DNA from: Chrysophaeum taylorii | Taxonomy: Eukaryota; Sar; Pelagophyceae; Pelagomonadales; Pelagomonadaceae | Length of the DNA: 41,823 nt | NCBI GenBank assembly: GCA_029834535.1 | Contig: JAQMWT010000267.1 | Coordinates: forward strand, 1 to 41,823 | Direction: 5' to 3' | Position numbers and translations under genes: made by a program | Shown here: positions 9,248 to 18,500 of the stretch, one piece after another | Layout: each line of letters starts with the position of its first letter | How positions within the stretch are numbered: the first letter of the stretch is position 1 | The notes under the pieces: generated by a model | Database searches by the model: none | The model's input: the letters and a program-made list of their open reading frames with translations, nothing else | Told to the model about the DNA's origin: nothing

Positions 9248-9874
9248 ATGGGGAAGAAGATCGAGTTGCTGGTGGCGGGGATCCTGGGACTCGTGGTAGG
9301 GGGTGTCGTCTTCGGGCTGGGGGTGAAGCGCGGGGTGAGAGAGGCGCAGATGAAGCACCCCGCTTCGACGGAGATGCACTCCTCTGCTGAGGTGCCGAAG
9401 AAGCCCGTAGCGATGGCGCCGCCATTCCCGCCGCCGCCGCCGCCGCCGCCGCGCGTGAACACGACCGCGCGGCAACCGGCGCCGCGCCAGAACTCGACTC
9501 GTTCCAGATTCCGCCAGCAACGGACGACCGTCTCGCGGAACGCGTCGGTCCAAATCGAACGAATTCGTGAGCGGCTCGAGCAGCAGCGCGAGCGCGATCC
9601 GATGCGCAGGCCTCGGATGCGCGGCGCGGCCGCCCGCGCCCGCGCGCAGATGAACGCGCGACGCCCGCCCGGAGCGACCAAGCCGCCGCTACCTTCCAAG
9701 CTCGGCCCCCCGCGCCGCGACGCCTCCTTGCGGCACCCGATCGACAAGGCCAAGCCGCCCTCGCTTGGCGCAAAACTCGCAGCGACCACGAAACACCCGC
9801 CCGTCGCCAAGACCCCGGACTATCTCGCGCGCCGCCCCCCCCCCGAGGAAAAGCCGGCAGGCGTGACGGCGTAG
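9248..9874 (+). CDS. Small single-pass membrane protein with a proline/arginine-rich tail
   Basis: This 208-residue protein belongs to no family I recognise. The ATG at 9248 is followed at once by a hydrophobic helix (about residues 5-26, LLVAGILGLVVGGVVFGLG) with glycines spaced like a glycine zipper. A run of prolines comes at about residues 55-65, then a long basic, disordered tail rich in Arg, Pro, Ala and Gln. An N-terminal anchor with the tail facing the cytosol or an organelle matrix is the simplest topology. The proline run could bind SH3, WW or profilin-type partners; this is inference. It reads divergently from the exopolyphosphatase. Confidence 0.65.
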   Translation: MGKKIELLVAGILGLVVGGVVFGLGVKRGVREAQMKHPASTEMHSSAEVPKKPVAMAPPFPPPPPPPPRVNTTARQPAPRQNSTRSRFRQQRTTVSRNASVQIERIRERLEQQRERDPMRRPRMRGAAARARAQMNARRPPGATKPPLPSKLGPPRRDASLRHPIDKAKPPSLGAKLAATTKHPPVAKTPDYLARRPPPEEKPAGVTA

Positions 9875-10333
9875 CACACGGGCATGCATGCGGCGACCCT
9901 TTTCCTTTCGATGTCGGCTCTTCCCTCGCGTTCTTCCTCCGAGCGAGCATATCCTGTAGTAGGAGTTGTTTTTGTTGTTGTGTCCATCCCCGGAATTTAC
10001 TGCTAAGAAGATTAGCTCATTAAATAAATATAACCTGGTGTTCGGAAGGGGCGTTGGAGAGGAAGGGTGTTGGCAAATGTCGCCACGCGACGCGGAGACC
10101 GCTGCAGACAACCATCTCGCCGTTTACTTCTCCATGTGCGAGGCCATGCTGCGAACGTTCCGGCTTGGATCCTCCAAGGGAACGAACGGGCGAGGCTCCC
10201 GCTGCTGCTGCTGGTGCTGCCTGAGGGACGGCTCCATCCAAGAGGCGGTTAGCGAAACACACAACGGAACCTTTGTTGTTGTGAAAAAAAAGATGGTGAG
10301 GGTTCGCACGGCGTCGAGCCGCCCTATGGCGTG
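9875..10333. other. Intergenic, 3' region and promoter
   Basis: No gene is seen. It holds an AT-rich patch at about 10010-10035 (TTAAATAAATATAA) and a short CTG repeat at 10201-10215. It should carry the 3' end of the upstream gene and the promoter of the transporter gene. Confidence 0.4.
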
Positions 10334-11617
10334 ATGTACCCACGCGTTCGGTGGCGCGCGACGACGCCCGAAGCTCGGGGTTGTGGCGTGCGGCGCGAAT
10401 GCGGCCGGTTGTTCGATGCCGTGCGGCGGAGCTCGGCGGTGGAGGTGTGTGGGTGGTGCGCGCTTGTGGCGAGCCTCGCGGCGGAGCGGACGTCGCTCAA
10501 GCTCGCGGTGGACGCGGCCGCTCACCGCGTCTCGCACGAGGTTTTCCTCGCGATACCGTACATCGCGCTCCAGGCGCTGGGCTTGCTCGCGGGAACGATG
10601 ACCGTCGGGGCGTTCCGGTGCCTGGTCGAGACGGTCGCGTGGCTGTGGCGCAGCGACCAGCCGAAGGACGCGGGCCATCTGATGGCGCTCGACGGCGCGA
10701 ACGCGTTTCCGAGGACCCAGCTCGCCGCGGCGGCGGCGATGGACGTCTTGCAGGTGGGACTCGTTCTCTCGACGGCGCGTTCGGTTCCGGCGACTCACGT
10801 CGTCCTTCTCGCGCACGCGGCCGTGCCGTTCGAGCACCTGCCGTGGGCCTGGGACGACGACGCGCCCCCCACACCGACGCGACGACCCTACGCCCGCGCC
10901 GCGACACTCGTGGCAATCGCCGCTGCGCTCCTCGTTTTCTTCCCGCCCCTCGGCGCGGCCGCCCTGTCGCTCTCGCTCGGTCGCCGGGACCGAGCGCTCG
11001 CCCACCTCAGGTGCCTCTCGGTGTCGGTCGTCTACGCCGCGGCTTCCATACCGGCCCACCTCTCGACCGTCTACAAAGAGCGCGCCCTCGAGGCCCACGC
11101 GTCGCCCGTCTCGTACGCTCACCTCAACCTCGCCCTCGCCGCCTGGCAGTTCGCCGTCGTGATGCTCTGCCTCGCGCCGACCTACTTGGTGACGGCCGCC
11201 GCCTACCGTGCGGACGGCGACGACGACCTCGCTTCGGCCCTTCCCGACGCCTGGCTCGCCGTCTTCGAGCCCCGCCACGCCTCCTCGACCCTCTTCCTCG
11301 TCCACTTTGCCGCCGGCGCTTCCGCGAGGCTCGTCCCCGCGGCGGCCGCCCACCTCTCCTCCGCGCCCACGGGCCGCCGCCTCCTCGTCATCGATGCGGC
11401 CGTCGCCGCGAGCGTCCCCTTCGCCGTCGTCCTCCTCGTGATCCTCGTCGACCGGGACCGCCCCCCGCTCCTCCTCGCCGCCGACCTCCTCGCCACGCTC
11501 TGCGTCGTCGCCGAGCTTCTTCTCCAGGGTAACCGTCCGACGCGCCAGTTCCGCACCGACATCCGCCGCACCAAAGACGCCTACCACCCCCTCGCCCCCC
11601 TCCCCGACAGCCCCTAG
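10334..11617 (+). CDS. CRT-like transporter (drug/metabolite transporter superfamily)
   Basis: The 427-residue product has about nine or ten hydrophobic segments spread along its length, as in the family of the malaria chloroquine-resistance transporter and the plant CLT thiol transporters. The family signature appears as a VYKE motif (STVYKERALEAH) at about residue 250, followed by a conserved WQ (NLALAAWQFAVV) in the next helix. Relatives export small peptides, glutathione-like thiols or amino acids from digestive vacuoles or plastids; the cargo here is unknown. The first 45 residues are basic and Ser/Thr-poor and could target an organelle. The protein is unusually rich in Ala and Leu, in keeping with the high GC content. 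It converges on the RWD-protein gene. The ATG at 10334 is the first in frame; the Met at about residue 90 falls within the hydrophobic part. Confidence 0.78.
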   Translation: MYPRVRWRATTPEARGCGVRRECGRLFDAVRRSSAVEVCGWCALVASLAAERTSLKLAVDAAAHRVSHEVFLAIPYIALQALGLLAGTMTVGAFRCLVETVAWLWRSDQPKDAGHLMALDGANAFPRTQLAAAAAMDVLQVGLVLSTARSVPATHVVLLAHAAVPFEHLPWAWDDDAPPTPTRRPYARAATLVAIAAALLVFFPPLGAAALSLSLGRRDRALAHLRCLSVSVVYAAASIPAHLSTVYKERALEAHASPVSYAHLNLALAAWQFAVVMLCLAPTYLVTAAAYRADGDDDLASALPDAWLAVFEPRHASSTLFLVHFAAGASARLVPAAAAHLSSAPTGRRLLVIDAAVAASVPFAVVLLVILVDRDRPPLLLAADLLATLCVVAELLLQGNRPTRQFRTDIRRTKDAYHPLAPLPDSP

Positions 11618-11682
11618 CAACGAAACAAAACGAAACGAAACAAAACAAAACAAAACGACACGACACGACACGACACGACACT
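11618..11682. repeat. Pentanucleotide microsatellites between convergent genes
   Basis: A run of AAAAC/GAAAC pentamers at about 11622-11656 passes directly into five CGACA pentamers to about 11681. It begins at the stop codon of the transporter gene and would form the start of its 3' untranslated region. Confidence 0.85.
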
Positions 11683-11775
11683 CATCATCCAAGCCGCGGC
11701 ATCGATCGCGCTGTTGTACATATTATTCTCCTCCTCCTCCTCCTGTGACAAATTTTAATTAATGAAATACGCTCC

Positions 11776-12558
11776 TCACGCGGCGCCGTCGTCCTCGTCG
11801 TCGTCGTCGTCATCAAAGTCGAGGTCGTCGAGGTCCAGGTCGTCCTCGTCCTCGTCGGCGCCCGGTTGGAAGAGGGACGCGTCGCCGACGTTCGCCGGAA
11901 GTACCTCCTCCTCCTCCTCCTCGTCATCGACCGCGTCCTTGGCCGCGCCGCGCTGGAAGAGCTGCTTCCCGGTGGGTTTTGAGGATGATGATGATGCTGT
12001 TCCCGGCGCCGACGTCTCCTTGGCCATCTCGGCGACGAAGGATAGCCGCCACTTACGGAAGGTTTCGGGCGTGCAGGGCGTGCCGTCCCGGAGGCGCTCC
12101 TGGCGTCTCACCTCCTCCTCGTCCTCGTCGGCCTTGGCCTCCTCGGCGACGCGCGCCTGCTGCGTCTCGGTCTCGCGCCGCAGCATGTTGGCGTACATCG
12201 AGTCGTCGGCGAGACCCGGGACGTTGTGGTCGCCGAGCCAAGCTCTCACGGCGCTCGCGACCTCGAAGCCGCAAACGGCGCCCTCGGACTCGGCGGCGGT
12301 CGATGCGGCGAGGGCGAGGAGCTCCTCGAGGTGCGGCTTGGCCAACCCCTCGCTTTCTTGAATCTCGAACCGCGGCCGCGACCGAGATGGGTAATACTCG
12401 TCGCACCGCACGACCAAAGTCGCGCGGACGTGCGCCGTCCCGGCGTCCTCGGGTGCGAGCCTCAGCTTGAAGCAATCCTCGCACACCTCGAGCTCCTCGA
12501 AGAAGATGGCCCCGAGCGCCTCGAGTTCCATCTCGCGCTCGTCGCCATCGTCCGCCAT
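11776..12558 (-). CDS. RWDD1: RWD domain protein, RWDD1/Gir2 (DFRP2) family
   Basis: This 260-residue protein matches the family that binds and stabilises DRG/Rbg GTPases and, through its RWD domain, binds the Gcn1 activator of the eIF2-alpha kinase Gcn2. The acidic RWD domain spans about residues 1-115 (the MELEALGAIF start and the YYPS-RP motif are typical). A charged helix follows at 120-155, then the DFRP segment GTPCTPETFRKWRLSF at 159-174, the TGKQLF motif at 196-201, and a highly acidic tail containing DASLF. The order and length match animal RWDD1 well. The likely site is the cytosol, on translating ribosomes. It is divergent from the Myb protein gene with only 32 bp between start codons. 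Confidence 0.93.
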   Translation of the reverse strand: MADDGDEREMELEALGAIFFEELEVCEDCFKLRLAPEDAGTAHVRATLVVRCDEYYPSRSRPRFEIQESEGLAKPHLEELLALAASTAAESEGAVCGFEVASAVRAWLGDHNVPGLADDSMYANMLRRETETQQARVAEEAKADEDEEEVRRQERLRDGTPCTPETFRKWRLSFVAEMAKETSAPGTASSSSSKPTGKQLFQRGAAKDAVDDEEEEEEVLPANVGDASLFQPGADEDEDDLDLDDLDFDDDDDDEDDGAA

Positions 12559-12590
12559 GTCGTCGTAATAGTTACCCCGAAGGACACATT
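12559..12590. promoter_or_regulatory. Ultra-short divergent spacer
   Basis: The 32 bp between the start codons of the RWDD1 homologue (-) and the Myb protein (+) is too short to hold two separate promoters and leader sequences. Promoter elements or leaders must overlap the opposing coding sequences, or one gene has an unseen upstream exon. Confidence 0.45.
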
Positions 12591-13550
12591 ATGAGCAAAA
12601 AGCGTGGGAAATTCACCAAGGAGGAGAGCGCCACCGTCGTCGCGGCCGCCGAGCGCGCCGCCGTGGCGCTCGGGTACCGGAACGCGGCGGAAATGATGGA
12701 GCGGCGGAGCGCCCGAGACGGGCCCCGCGACAAGAGCAAGATGGCGCCGTTTCGCGAGCTCGCGAGTTCACAGTTTCCCGACCGGTCGCCGCTCTCGTTG
12801 TATTCGCACGTCAAGCGGCAGTGCCACCCCTGCGCGATGAAGGGCCCGTGGAGCGAAGAGGACACCGAGCGGTTGCGCGCGTTGTTCGACGAGAACGGCC
12901 CCAAGTGGTCCGACGTCGCGGAGGAGCTCGGGAGGACTGCCGAGAGCTGCCGCGACCACTTCCGCGCCGTCTTCGGCGACGACGACTTCCTCGAGAAGCA
13001 GCCGAAAGCGGTGCGCCTGCGGAAACGCACCGCGTGGAGCGACCTCGAGCTCGAGCGCTTGGAATCGGCGACCGTTGACGGCGTGCCGGTCCTCGACGTC
13101 GACGACGCCTCCAAGATTAGCTTCGTCTCCCTCGCACGCCGCGTCGGAACGCGGGGCAAGTCGCAGTGCCAGCGCAAGTGGCGCAAGCTGCGGGCCACCG
13201 CGCACGAGGGTGACGAGGACCTCGTCGACCAGAGGGCCGCGCTCCTCGCGCACCCTGCCCACCAGCTCGAGTTGTGCGAGAAACTCCAGGCGCTCGACCC
13301 CCACGTCGAGAGCGACGTCGTCTGGACCTCGCTGGGCTACGACCCCATCGGCTGTGGCTCGACCCGCGCCCGGGCCTGCTTCAACAAGCTCCGCGCCAAG
13401 TACCCGGCCTCCGACGGGTTCACGATGAGAGAGGCCCTCGCCCGCATCATCCCCGATCTCCAGGAGCAGGTCCACACCGACCTCCTCCTGCGGTGGGCGA
13501 GGGAAGATGCGACGACGACTCGTGTTGGTTGTTGTGTCCCAGGGGTCTAA
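12591..13550 (+). CDS. Myb/SANT DNA-binding protein, TTF1/Reb1-like
   Basis: The 319-residue protein has tandem Myb-type repeats like those of the RNA polymerase I terminators TTF1 and Reb1. A Myb-like segment starts at GKFTKEE (residues 6-75). The clearest repeat is at about 85-128 (GPWSEEDTERLRALF, then GPKWSDVAEELGRTAESCRDHF), with the spaced tryptophans expected. A further repeat at about 147-200 (RTAWSDLELERL, then KSQCQRKWRKL) follows. Members of this group bind specific sites in ribosomal DNA or act as general transcription regulators. The nuclear role and target here are inference. The C-terminal 100 residues, rich in Leu and Ala, are not recognised. It has no hydrophobic segment. The gene is intronless. 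Confidence 0.8.
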   Translation: MSKKRGKFTKEESATVVAAAERAAVALGYRNAAEMMERRSARDGPRDKSKMAPFRELASSQFPDRSPLSLYSHVKRQCHPCAMKGPWSEEDTERLRALFDENGPKWSDVAEELGRTAESCRDHFRAVFGDDDFLEKQPKAVRLRKRTAWSDLELERLESATVDGVPVLDVDDASKISFVSLARRVGTRGKSQCQRKWRKLRATAHEGDEDLVDQRAALLAHPAHQLELCEKLQALDPHVESDVVWTSLGYDPIGCGSTRARACFNKLRAKYPASDGFTMREALARIIPDLQEQVHTDLLLRWAREDATTTRVGCCVPGV

Positions 13551-13628
13551 CTAATTATTATTACGAGACTTCGGCGGGTTCCCAAACCCGTTGAGTCGCA
13601 TCTTTCAATATGTTGAAGTAACGGAGGC

Positions 13629-14741
13629 ATGCGAGTAGTGGCGGCGGCGGCGACGTCGCATCAGCGAAGCGAGGCGCAACGCGTCCCAATATCAACAATG
13701 CCCACGCGACGACGACGACGACACCAAGAGACCTCGCTCTCAACCGATGTCATCCTGCGCATCCTCGACTTCGTCTTCGCCAAGCCCAGGCCCGAGGACG
13801 TGAATGTGTGGCCCGTCGTTAACGCGCTGACGGTAGGGACGACCCCGCATGTCCGGCGCGAAGACGGTCTCTTCGCGATTCGCGACGAGTGTCAGTTCGA
13901 CTCGCGCTCGCGCGGTCGGCTCGAGGGCTACTGGGCCGACCGCGCGGACCGCGCGTTCCTCTGCGTCTCTCCCCTCGAGACTACCGATCTCGCCTCGGCT
14001 TTTTCCCTGCTGTATACAAACCGCGCCTACTGGTTCCAACGCGCCGAATACCTCGATGACGAGAGCCGTCGGCTCGTCTGCTGTTCGGTTTCGCGAGACG
14101 CGATCAGATTACTCGCTTCTTCCGCAGACGCGTCTAACGACGACCGAAAGCACGCCGTCGACGTGGACACGATCGGCATCGATTATCCGAATGGGAAGCG
14201 CTTCGTCTACCGCCCGGCGGGATCGCGCATCACCAGGGCCTTGGCGGCGCGCTACACTCACTCCGTCCGCGTCGCTCACGTCTTTGCTGATTTTGTTTAC
14301 GGCTCGCGCAATGGCGTCGAGAACGCCTCGACCGAGTACGGCTTTTGGGTCACCACCAACACGAGAGCCGACGTCCTCACGGATGTCACCCCCGACGAGG
14401 AGGCACGCTACACGGAGCAACACTCCTCCGTCCTCTGCGGCGAACTCGACTGCCCTCCTGCCGCCAGCCCGATCTCTTCTTCTCCTCCGCACGCCGCTCA
14501 TGCTGCTGCGGCGCTCCACTACCAGGGGGACAACGATGACGATTCGCGCCCTCTCGATCCTCTCACCAAAGACGCTTTTTGCCCTCCCCATCTCGAGGAG
14601 ACTCTTCCTCGTCTCGCGGCCGTACCACTGCCTACCATCCACGGATCGGCCAATGGTGATGATGATGACTACTACGATTATGACCATCATCATCATCATC
14701 ACGATCCCGACCCGCCGTACCACAACGACCTCTTGAGCTAG
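13629..14741 (+). CDS. Unrecognised protein, possible F-box-like N-terminus, His/Asp-rich tail
   Basis: I do not recognise this 370-residue product. The segment LSTDVILRILDFVFAKPRP (about residues 37-55), followed by a WPVV motif, weakly resembles an F-box, which would make it a substrate adaptor for SCF ubiquitin ligases; this is tentative. The middle part (70-280) contains many aromatic and charged residues and seems globular. The C-terminus is disordered, with an NDDDD stretch, a DDDDYYDYD stretch and a run of six histidines encoded by a CAT microsatellite near 14684. The start may be the ATG at 13629 or the one at 13698 (MPTRRRRR). It lies 78 bp after the Myb gene, on the same strand. Confidence 0.6.
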   Translation: MRVVAAAATSHQRSEAQRVPISTMPTRRRRRHQETSLSTDVILRILDFVFAKPRPEDVNVWPVVNALTVGTTPHVRREDGLFAIRDECQFDSRSRGRLEGYWADRADRAFLCVSPLETTDLASAFSLLYTNRAYWFQRAEYLDDESRRLVCCSVSRDAIRLLASSADASNDDRKHAVDVDTIGIDYPNGKRFVYRPAGSRITRALAARYTHSVRVAHVFADFVYGSRNGVENASTEYGFWVTTNTRADVLTDVTPDEEARYTEQHSSVLCGELDCPPAASPISSSPPHAAHAAAALHYQGDNDDDSRPLDPLTKDAFCPPHLEETLPRLAAVPLPTIHGSANGDDDDYYDYDHHHHHHDPDPPYHNDLLS

Positions 14742-14988
14742 CTCGAGTGTTGTTGTCTCCGACCTTCACTCCCTGCGCGTGCCCCTCGAACGGTGTGAAT
14801 GTCGCGGGGGTCTGGTCCATCTTGTAGCACGATGTAGAGAGACCTAGAGGCCGTGGTTTCCGATTCTTGAAAACTAAGAAATCGAGGGTTATCGTGATTA
14901 TTTTATCACTGGTTTTCTTTAGAATTTATTCAATAGGTGAAGGGTAACTACTACCTACATAAGTGTGTCAACAAAACTAGACGTCGTC
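14742..14988. other. Intergenic spacer with promoter of the next gene
   Basis: The right half (14860-14960) is markedly AT-rich. It contains a small inverted repeat at about 14898-14913 (GTGAT, six bases, ATCAC). No gene is seen. Confidence 0.35.
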
Positions 14989-15483
14989 ATGAAGGGGGCG
15001 TTCGCGCTCGCCTTGGTCGCCGCGACAGCCTTGGTTGTCCCCTCGCCGTGTTCGTCCTCGCCGCGGCGAGACGTGCGTCGGTTCGAGAGCCCGCGCGAAA
15101 GGGCTCAGCGACGGCAAGCCGTAAAGGAGGCGGCGGCGAGGGCTGAGGAAGAGGCGAACGCGCGGACACGGCTCGCTTTTGAATACGCCAAGTACAAACA
15201 AACGAAAAATTTCGCCGGTGAATCGCTCGAGGCCTTCGCGGCGCGCCGGGCCAACGTCGGCACGACGCCCCGGCGCGTTGGCTACGGGGCTTTGGCCTTG
15301 GTGTTTTTGCTCAACGTGAAACTTGCCCTCGCACCCGCCGAGATCAAGGCCGTCGCGACCGATCCCAACGGCATCTGCGTTGCCGCCCGCGGTGACCGCC
15401 TCCGCCCGGGCCAAGAGCGACTCAACTCCAACGGCACCCCGTGCATGAAATTCGCAGACTTCGCCCGCCAGCTTCTTTTGTAG
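14989..15483 (+). CDS. Small secreted or plastid/ER-targeted protein with one membrane helix
   Basis: This 164-residue product belongs to no family I recognise. The ATG at 14989 starts a signal-peptide-like stretch (KGAFALALVAATALVVPSP, about residues 2-20) with likely cleavage near residues 20-24. A charged, probably helical segment rich in Arg, Glu and Ala follows (28-72), then a hydrophobic helix at about 98-118 (YGALALVFLLNVKLALAP). The C-terminal part contains Cys130 and a second Cys in NGTPC and may form a disulfide. A signal peptide followed by one helix would suit a plastid or secretory membrane protein. Its stop lies 18 bp from the stop of the dynein gene on the other strand. Confidence 0.65.
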   Translation: MKGAFALALVAATALVVPSPCSSSPRRDVRRFESPRERAQRRQAVKEAAARAEEEANARTRLAFEYAKYKQTKNFAGESLEAFAARRANVGTTPRRVGYGALALVFLLNVKLALAPAEIKAVATDPNGICVAARGDRLRPGQERLNSNGTPCMKFADFARQLLL

Positions 15484-15501
15484 TAGCACGTCGCCTTCTA
15501 C

Positions 15502-18500
15502 CTACGCCGCACCGTCGAGGAAGAGCGCACACCCGCGCAAAGCCCAGTGGTCTGGCGATCGGTGTGTCGGAAGTCGGAGCATTGCGAGAAGGTCCGCGCG
15601 AGACGTGTCGCGATAGAGCGGGCATTCGTAGGTGGTCGACTTGGACGCCGCCGGGGATGATGTAGTATTCGATGGCGGCACGAAAATCGGCCGCTCGAGC
15701 AACATGGCCCCGAGATCGTCGACCGTCGACGCGGGCGGTACGCTGCACTCCTCGTCAACCCAGACCCACAAGGCGAGCAAGTCGCGGCCCGCAGCATCCT
15801 GTGGCTCCATCTCGTCGAGAAAGCCGGATTCGCCAAGGGCCCCGGCGCCACCAAGGTGAAGACCGCAGATGCGCACAGCACCAGCGTGTGCGGGCTCGTG
15901 GAGGGCGCACGCAAACGAGCCCAGCGAACCCCCGGCGGCGAGGCGGAGCGCGACGAAGAAGCGCTCCGGTCTCGCGAGCCGCGCCAGAGGCAGCCCTTTT
16001 TCCGGAAAACCGCCGTGTCGTGGCCAGGTGGCCACAAGCACCTCGTGCTGTGCCTCGCTCACCAGATCGCCGGCTGCGTAGGCGTGGCCCAGGTATTCGA
16101 GCTCTTGGCGCCAGAGCGCCGCGCTCCAGCCCGTCGCCCGGCACGCCTCGGCGAGCCTCGCGGAGACCTCGGACAGCCGCGCGGAGACCTCGGCGATTCG
16201 GTCGACGACAACACTGGGGCGATGCTTCTCAGCTTCTGCGGGGCTCTGCGACACGGGAATTGCGCGCGCCACAAGCCCATTCGCGTCGTCGTTGTCGTCG
16301 TCGTAGTTGGGCAAGCCGCAGACGTAGTCCTTGACTGCGTTCACGTCGCGGTACGACGGCGCGGTGAGCCAGGATGGCGACGTGCCGGCAGTCTGCGCGG
16401 CGTCCAGCGCGCGCTTACCCAACGCACTGAGCGCCGCGATGTTCGGAGCGTGCCGCGCGAGCTGTGGCGACGCTAGGTTAGGTTCCTGCGATTGAAACAA
16501 AACGAGATGTGCGCGACGGCACGCGCGCGCGAAGACCAACTCGTCCGAGAGGATCGAGGCGCCGGGCGAGGGCTCGCTCTCGGTTGCCGCGAAGCCGCAC
16601 CACGTGACCAGTGCGCTCGGCGCGAGGTCTTCGCGGCCCGCGGCCAGGGCCCGCAACAGGGCTTGCGCGTAGAACGCTCGCTGCTCGACATCGAGGAGTT
16701 GCGGAAATATCGAGGGAGCGAAGACACCCCCATCGTCGGCGAGCGAGACCGCGAGCCGAGCGCGGGGTGTCGACGGCGCCTCGAGGACGACGGTGGCGCC
16801 GCAACGCGACACGATGTCAAACGACACCTGGTCGGCAACGACGAAGAGCCGGTGCGAAGGTATGAGCGGGTGCTTGGTGGTGGCGGCGACGACGTCGGCG
16901 ACATCGAGCTGTGCCAAGAGCGTGGGCATCCAGCACGATCTCGCGGCCCGTACGACGACCCAGTCGCCCGTCTCGAAGGCTGCCGCCAGAATCGCGGCGC
17001 AGGCCTCATCGTTTGCCTCGGCCGACGGAAACCCGACCGAAACGTCGACGACGTTCGGCTGTCGGAGCCACTGCATCTGTCGCGCCGCCGTCTCGAGCAC
17101 CGCGACGAGTGGCGGGCCGGTTCCACCAACACACCGTACCACAACGGGCGCCGCAGGGCCTGCCGCTTCGGCTGCGTGCTTGAGGACTGCCACGGCAAAC
17201 GCGGCCGTGCCGCGTTGCTTCTCTGCGACGTACCGAGGTGCGAACCGGCTGTCGGGTGCGACAGGCGGCCATTGGTCAACGGGCTGCACGAGGAAAATGC
17301 GGTCGTCAACCACCTCCTGACCCAGGACAGCGGCTACGAGCGCCCTTGCCACGCTGACAAAGCGCTCGGGCCGCAGTACGCGCGCGACCATGAGCTTAAC
17401 AGCGGGGTGCAGCGCATGAAAAAATGCGCGGACGGCGGCGGGGGCGCGCTCGGTCGCGAAGAGCCACGTTTCCGGCGCGTCGTCCAAGGCCGCTTGCCAG
17501 GACGCGTCGCTCGCGACGACCGAGAGCCCCCGAAGCTCTGTGGGGAGCTCGGCTTCCAACTCCTTCGCGAGATGAGGTGGGTGGCAGAGCAGCTCCTCGC
17601 GGAAGGCACCGTGCGTGCGTTGCGAGGTTCGGAGCGCCGTCGCGAGAGCCTGCGGCAGCACCTGCTCGGCAGAAAGCGACGGGCGTTCGAGGAGCCACGC
17701 GGCAAGCGCTGCTTCGCAGGGGTCAAACTCCGGGCGAGTCAAGCCGTCGCAACTCTTGCAGGCGTGGCGTACGACAGCCGCAAACCTCGCGACGTGCGAA
17801 GACAGAGGGCACGTGTCGACGACGTCTGCGGTCGCCTGTGCCGAAGGGACGAGGTCCCGGCGCGCAGCATCGAGAGCGTTGATCGTCTTCGCGAGATCGC
17901 TCACGGCGGCCGCGGCTTTGCGCTCGAGCCCGAACCGAAGCCGCGCCGCAGCTAGGAGCGGCGGCGTGTTGCTTTCGCCCGTCTCATTGTCGGGTAAGAC
18001 GAAGATCGCACCTGGATCTTGACGTGCCGCGAGCTCTAGCAACGCGTCGTCCTGCTCCCTCGCGGCGATGGTCGCGAGCAACGCGCCTTCCGTGAAGCGG
18101 CGCTCGGCAGCAACGAGCCCACCATACGGCGGCTCGACGGGCGGCAAAGCCTCCAAGGCGCCCTCCACGAGACGCGTCGCAACATTGGACGCGGTCTCCA
18201 CGAGGCTCAGGGCTGCCGCGACGCTGCTCCCTTGTGAAACTTCTCGAATCGTCTCGGCTGGCACGGCCGCGCGAAGCACGAGGCGCGACCGGCTGCAATC
18301 TTGTTCAGGATCGTTCACGATGTCACTGGTGCCAAAATGGTTTTTCAACACGCGACTGAGCGGCGGGTCGGTTGTAGCTGCAAGCTCGCGGTCGATTCTA
18401 GCGCGGAGTAATGGTTCGAGGGGCTCGAAGAAGGCTCGGAAGGCCGCTGGCGATGCAAAGAACGCGTCAGGCAGCTCGACGAGAACCACTGCGGCACCGA

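Noticed and set aside
10124..11692. Minus-strand open frame of 522 codons
   Set aside because: It is antisense to the CRT-like transporter, low-complexity (Arg, Glu, Gly) and without domains. The transporter frame has membrane segments and a family motif.
16492..17955. Plus-strand open frame of 487 codons within the dynein region
   Set aside because: It is antisense to AAA6/C-terminal dynein sequence, which has clear homology. It is arginine-rich and non-globular, typical of antisense of GC-rich coding DNA.
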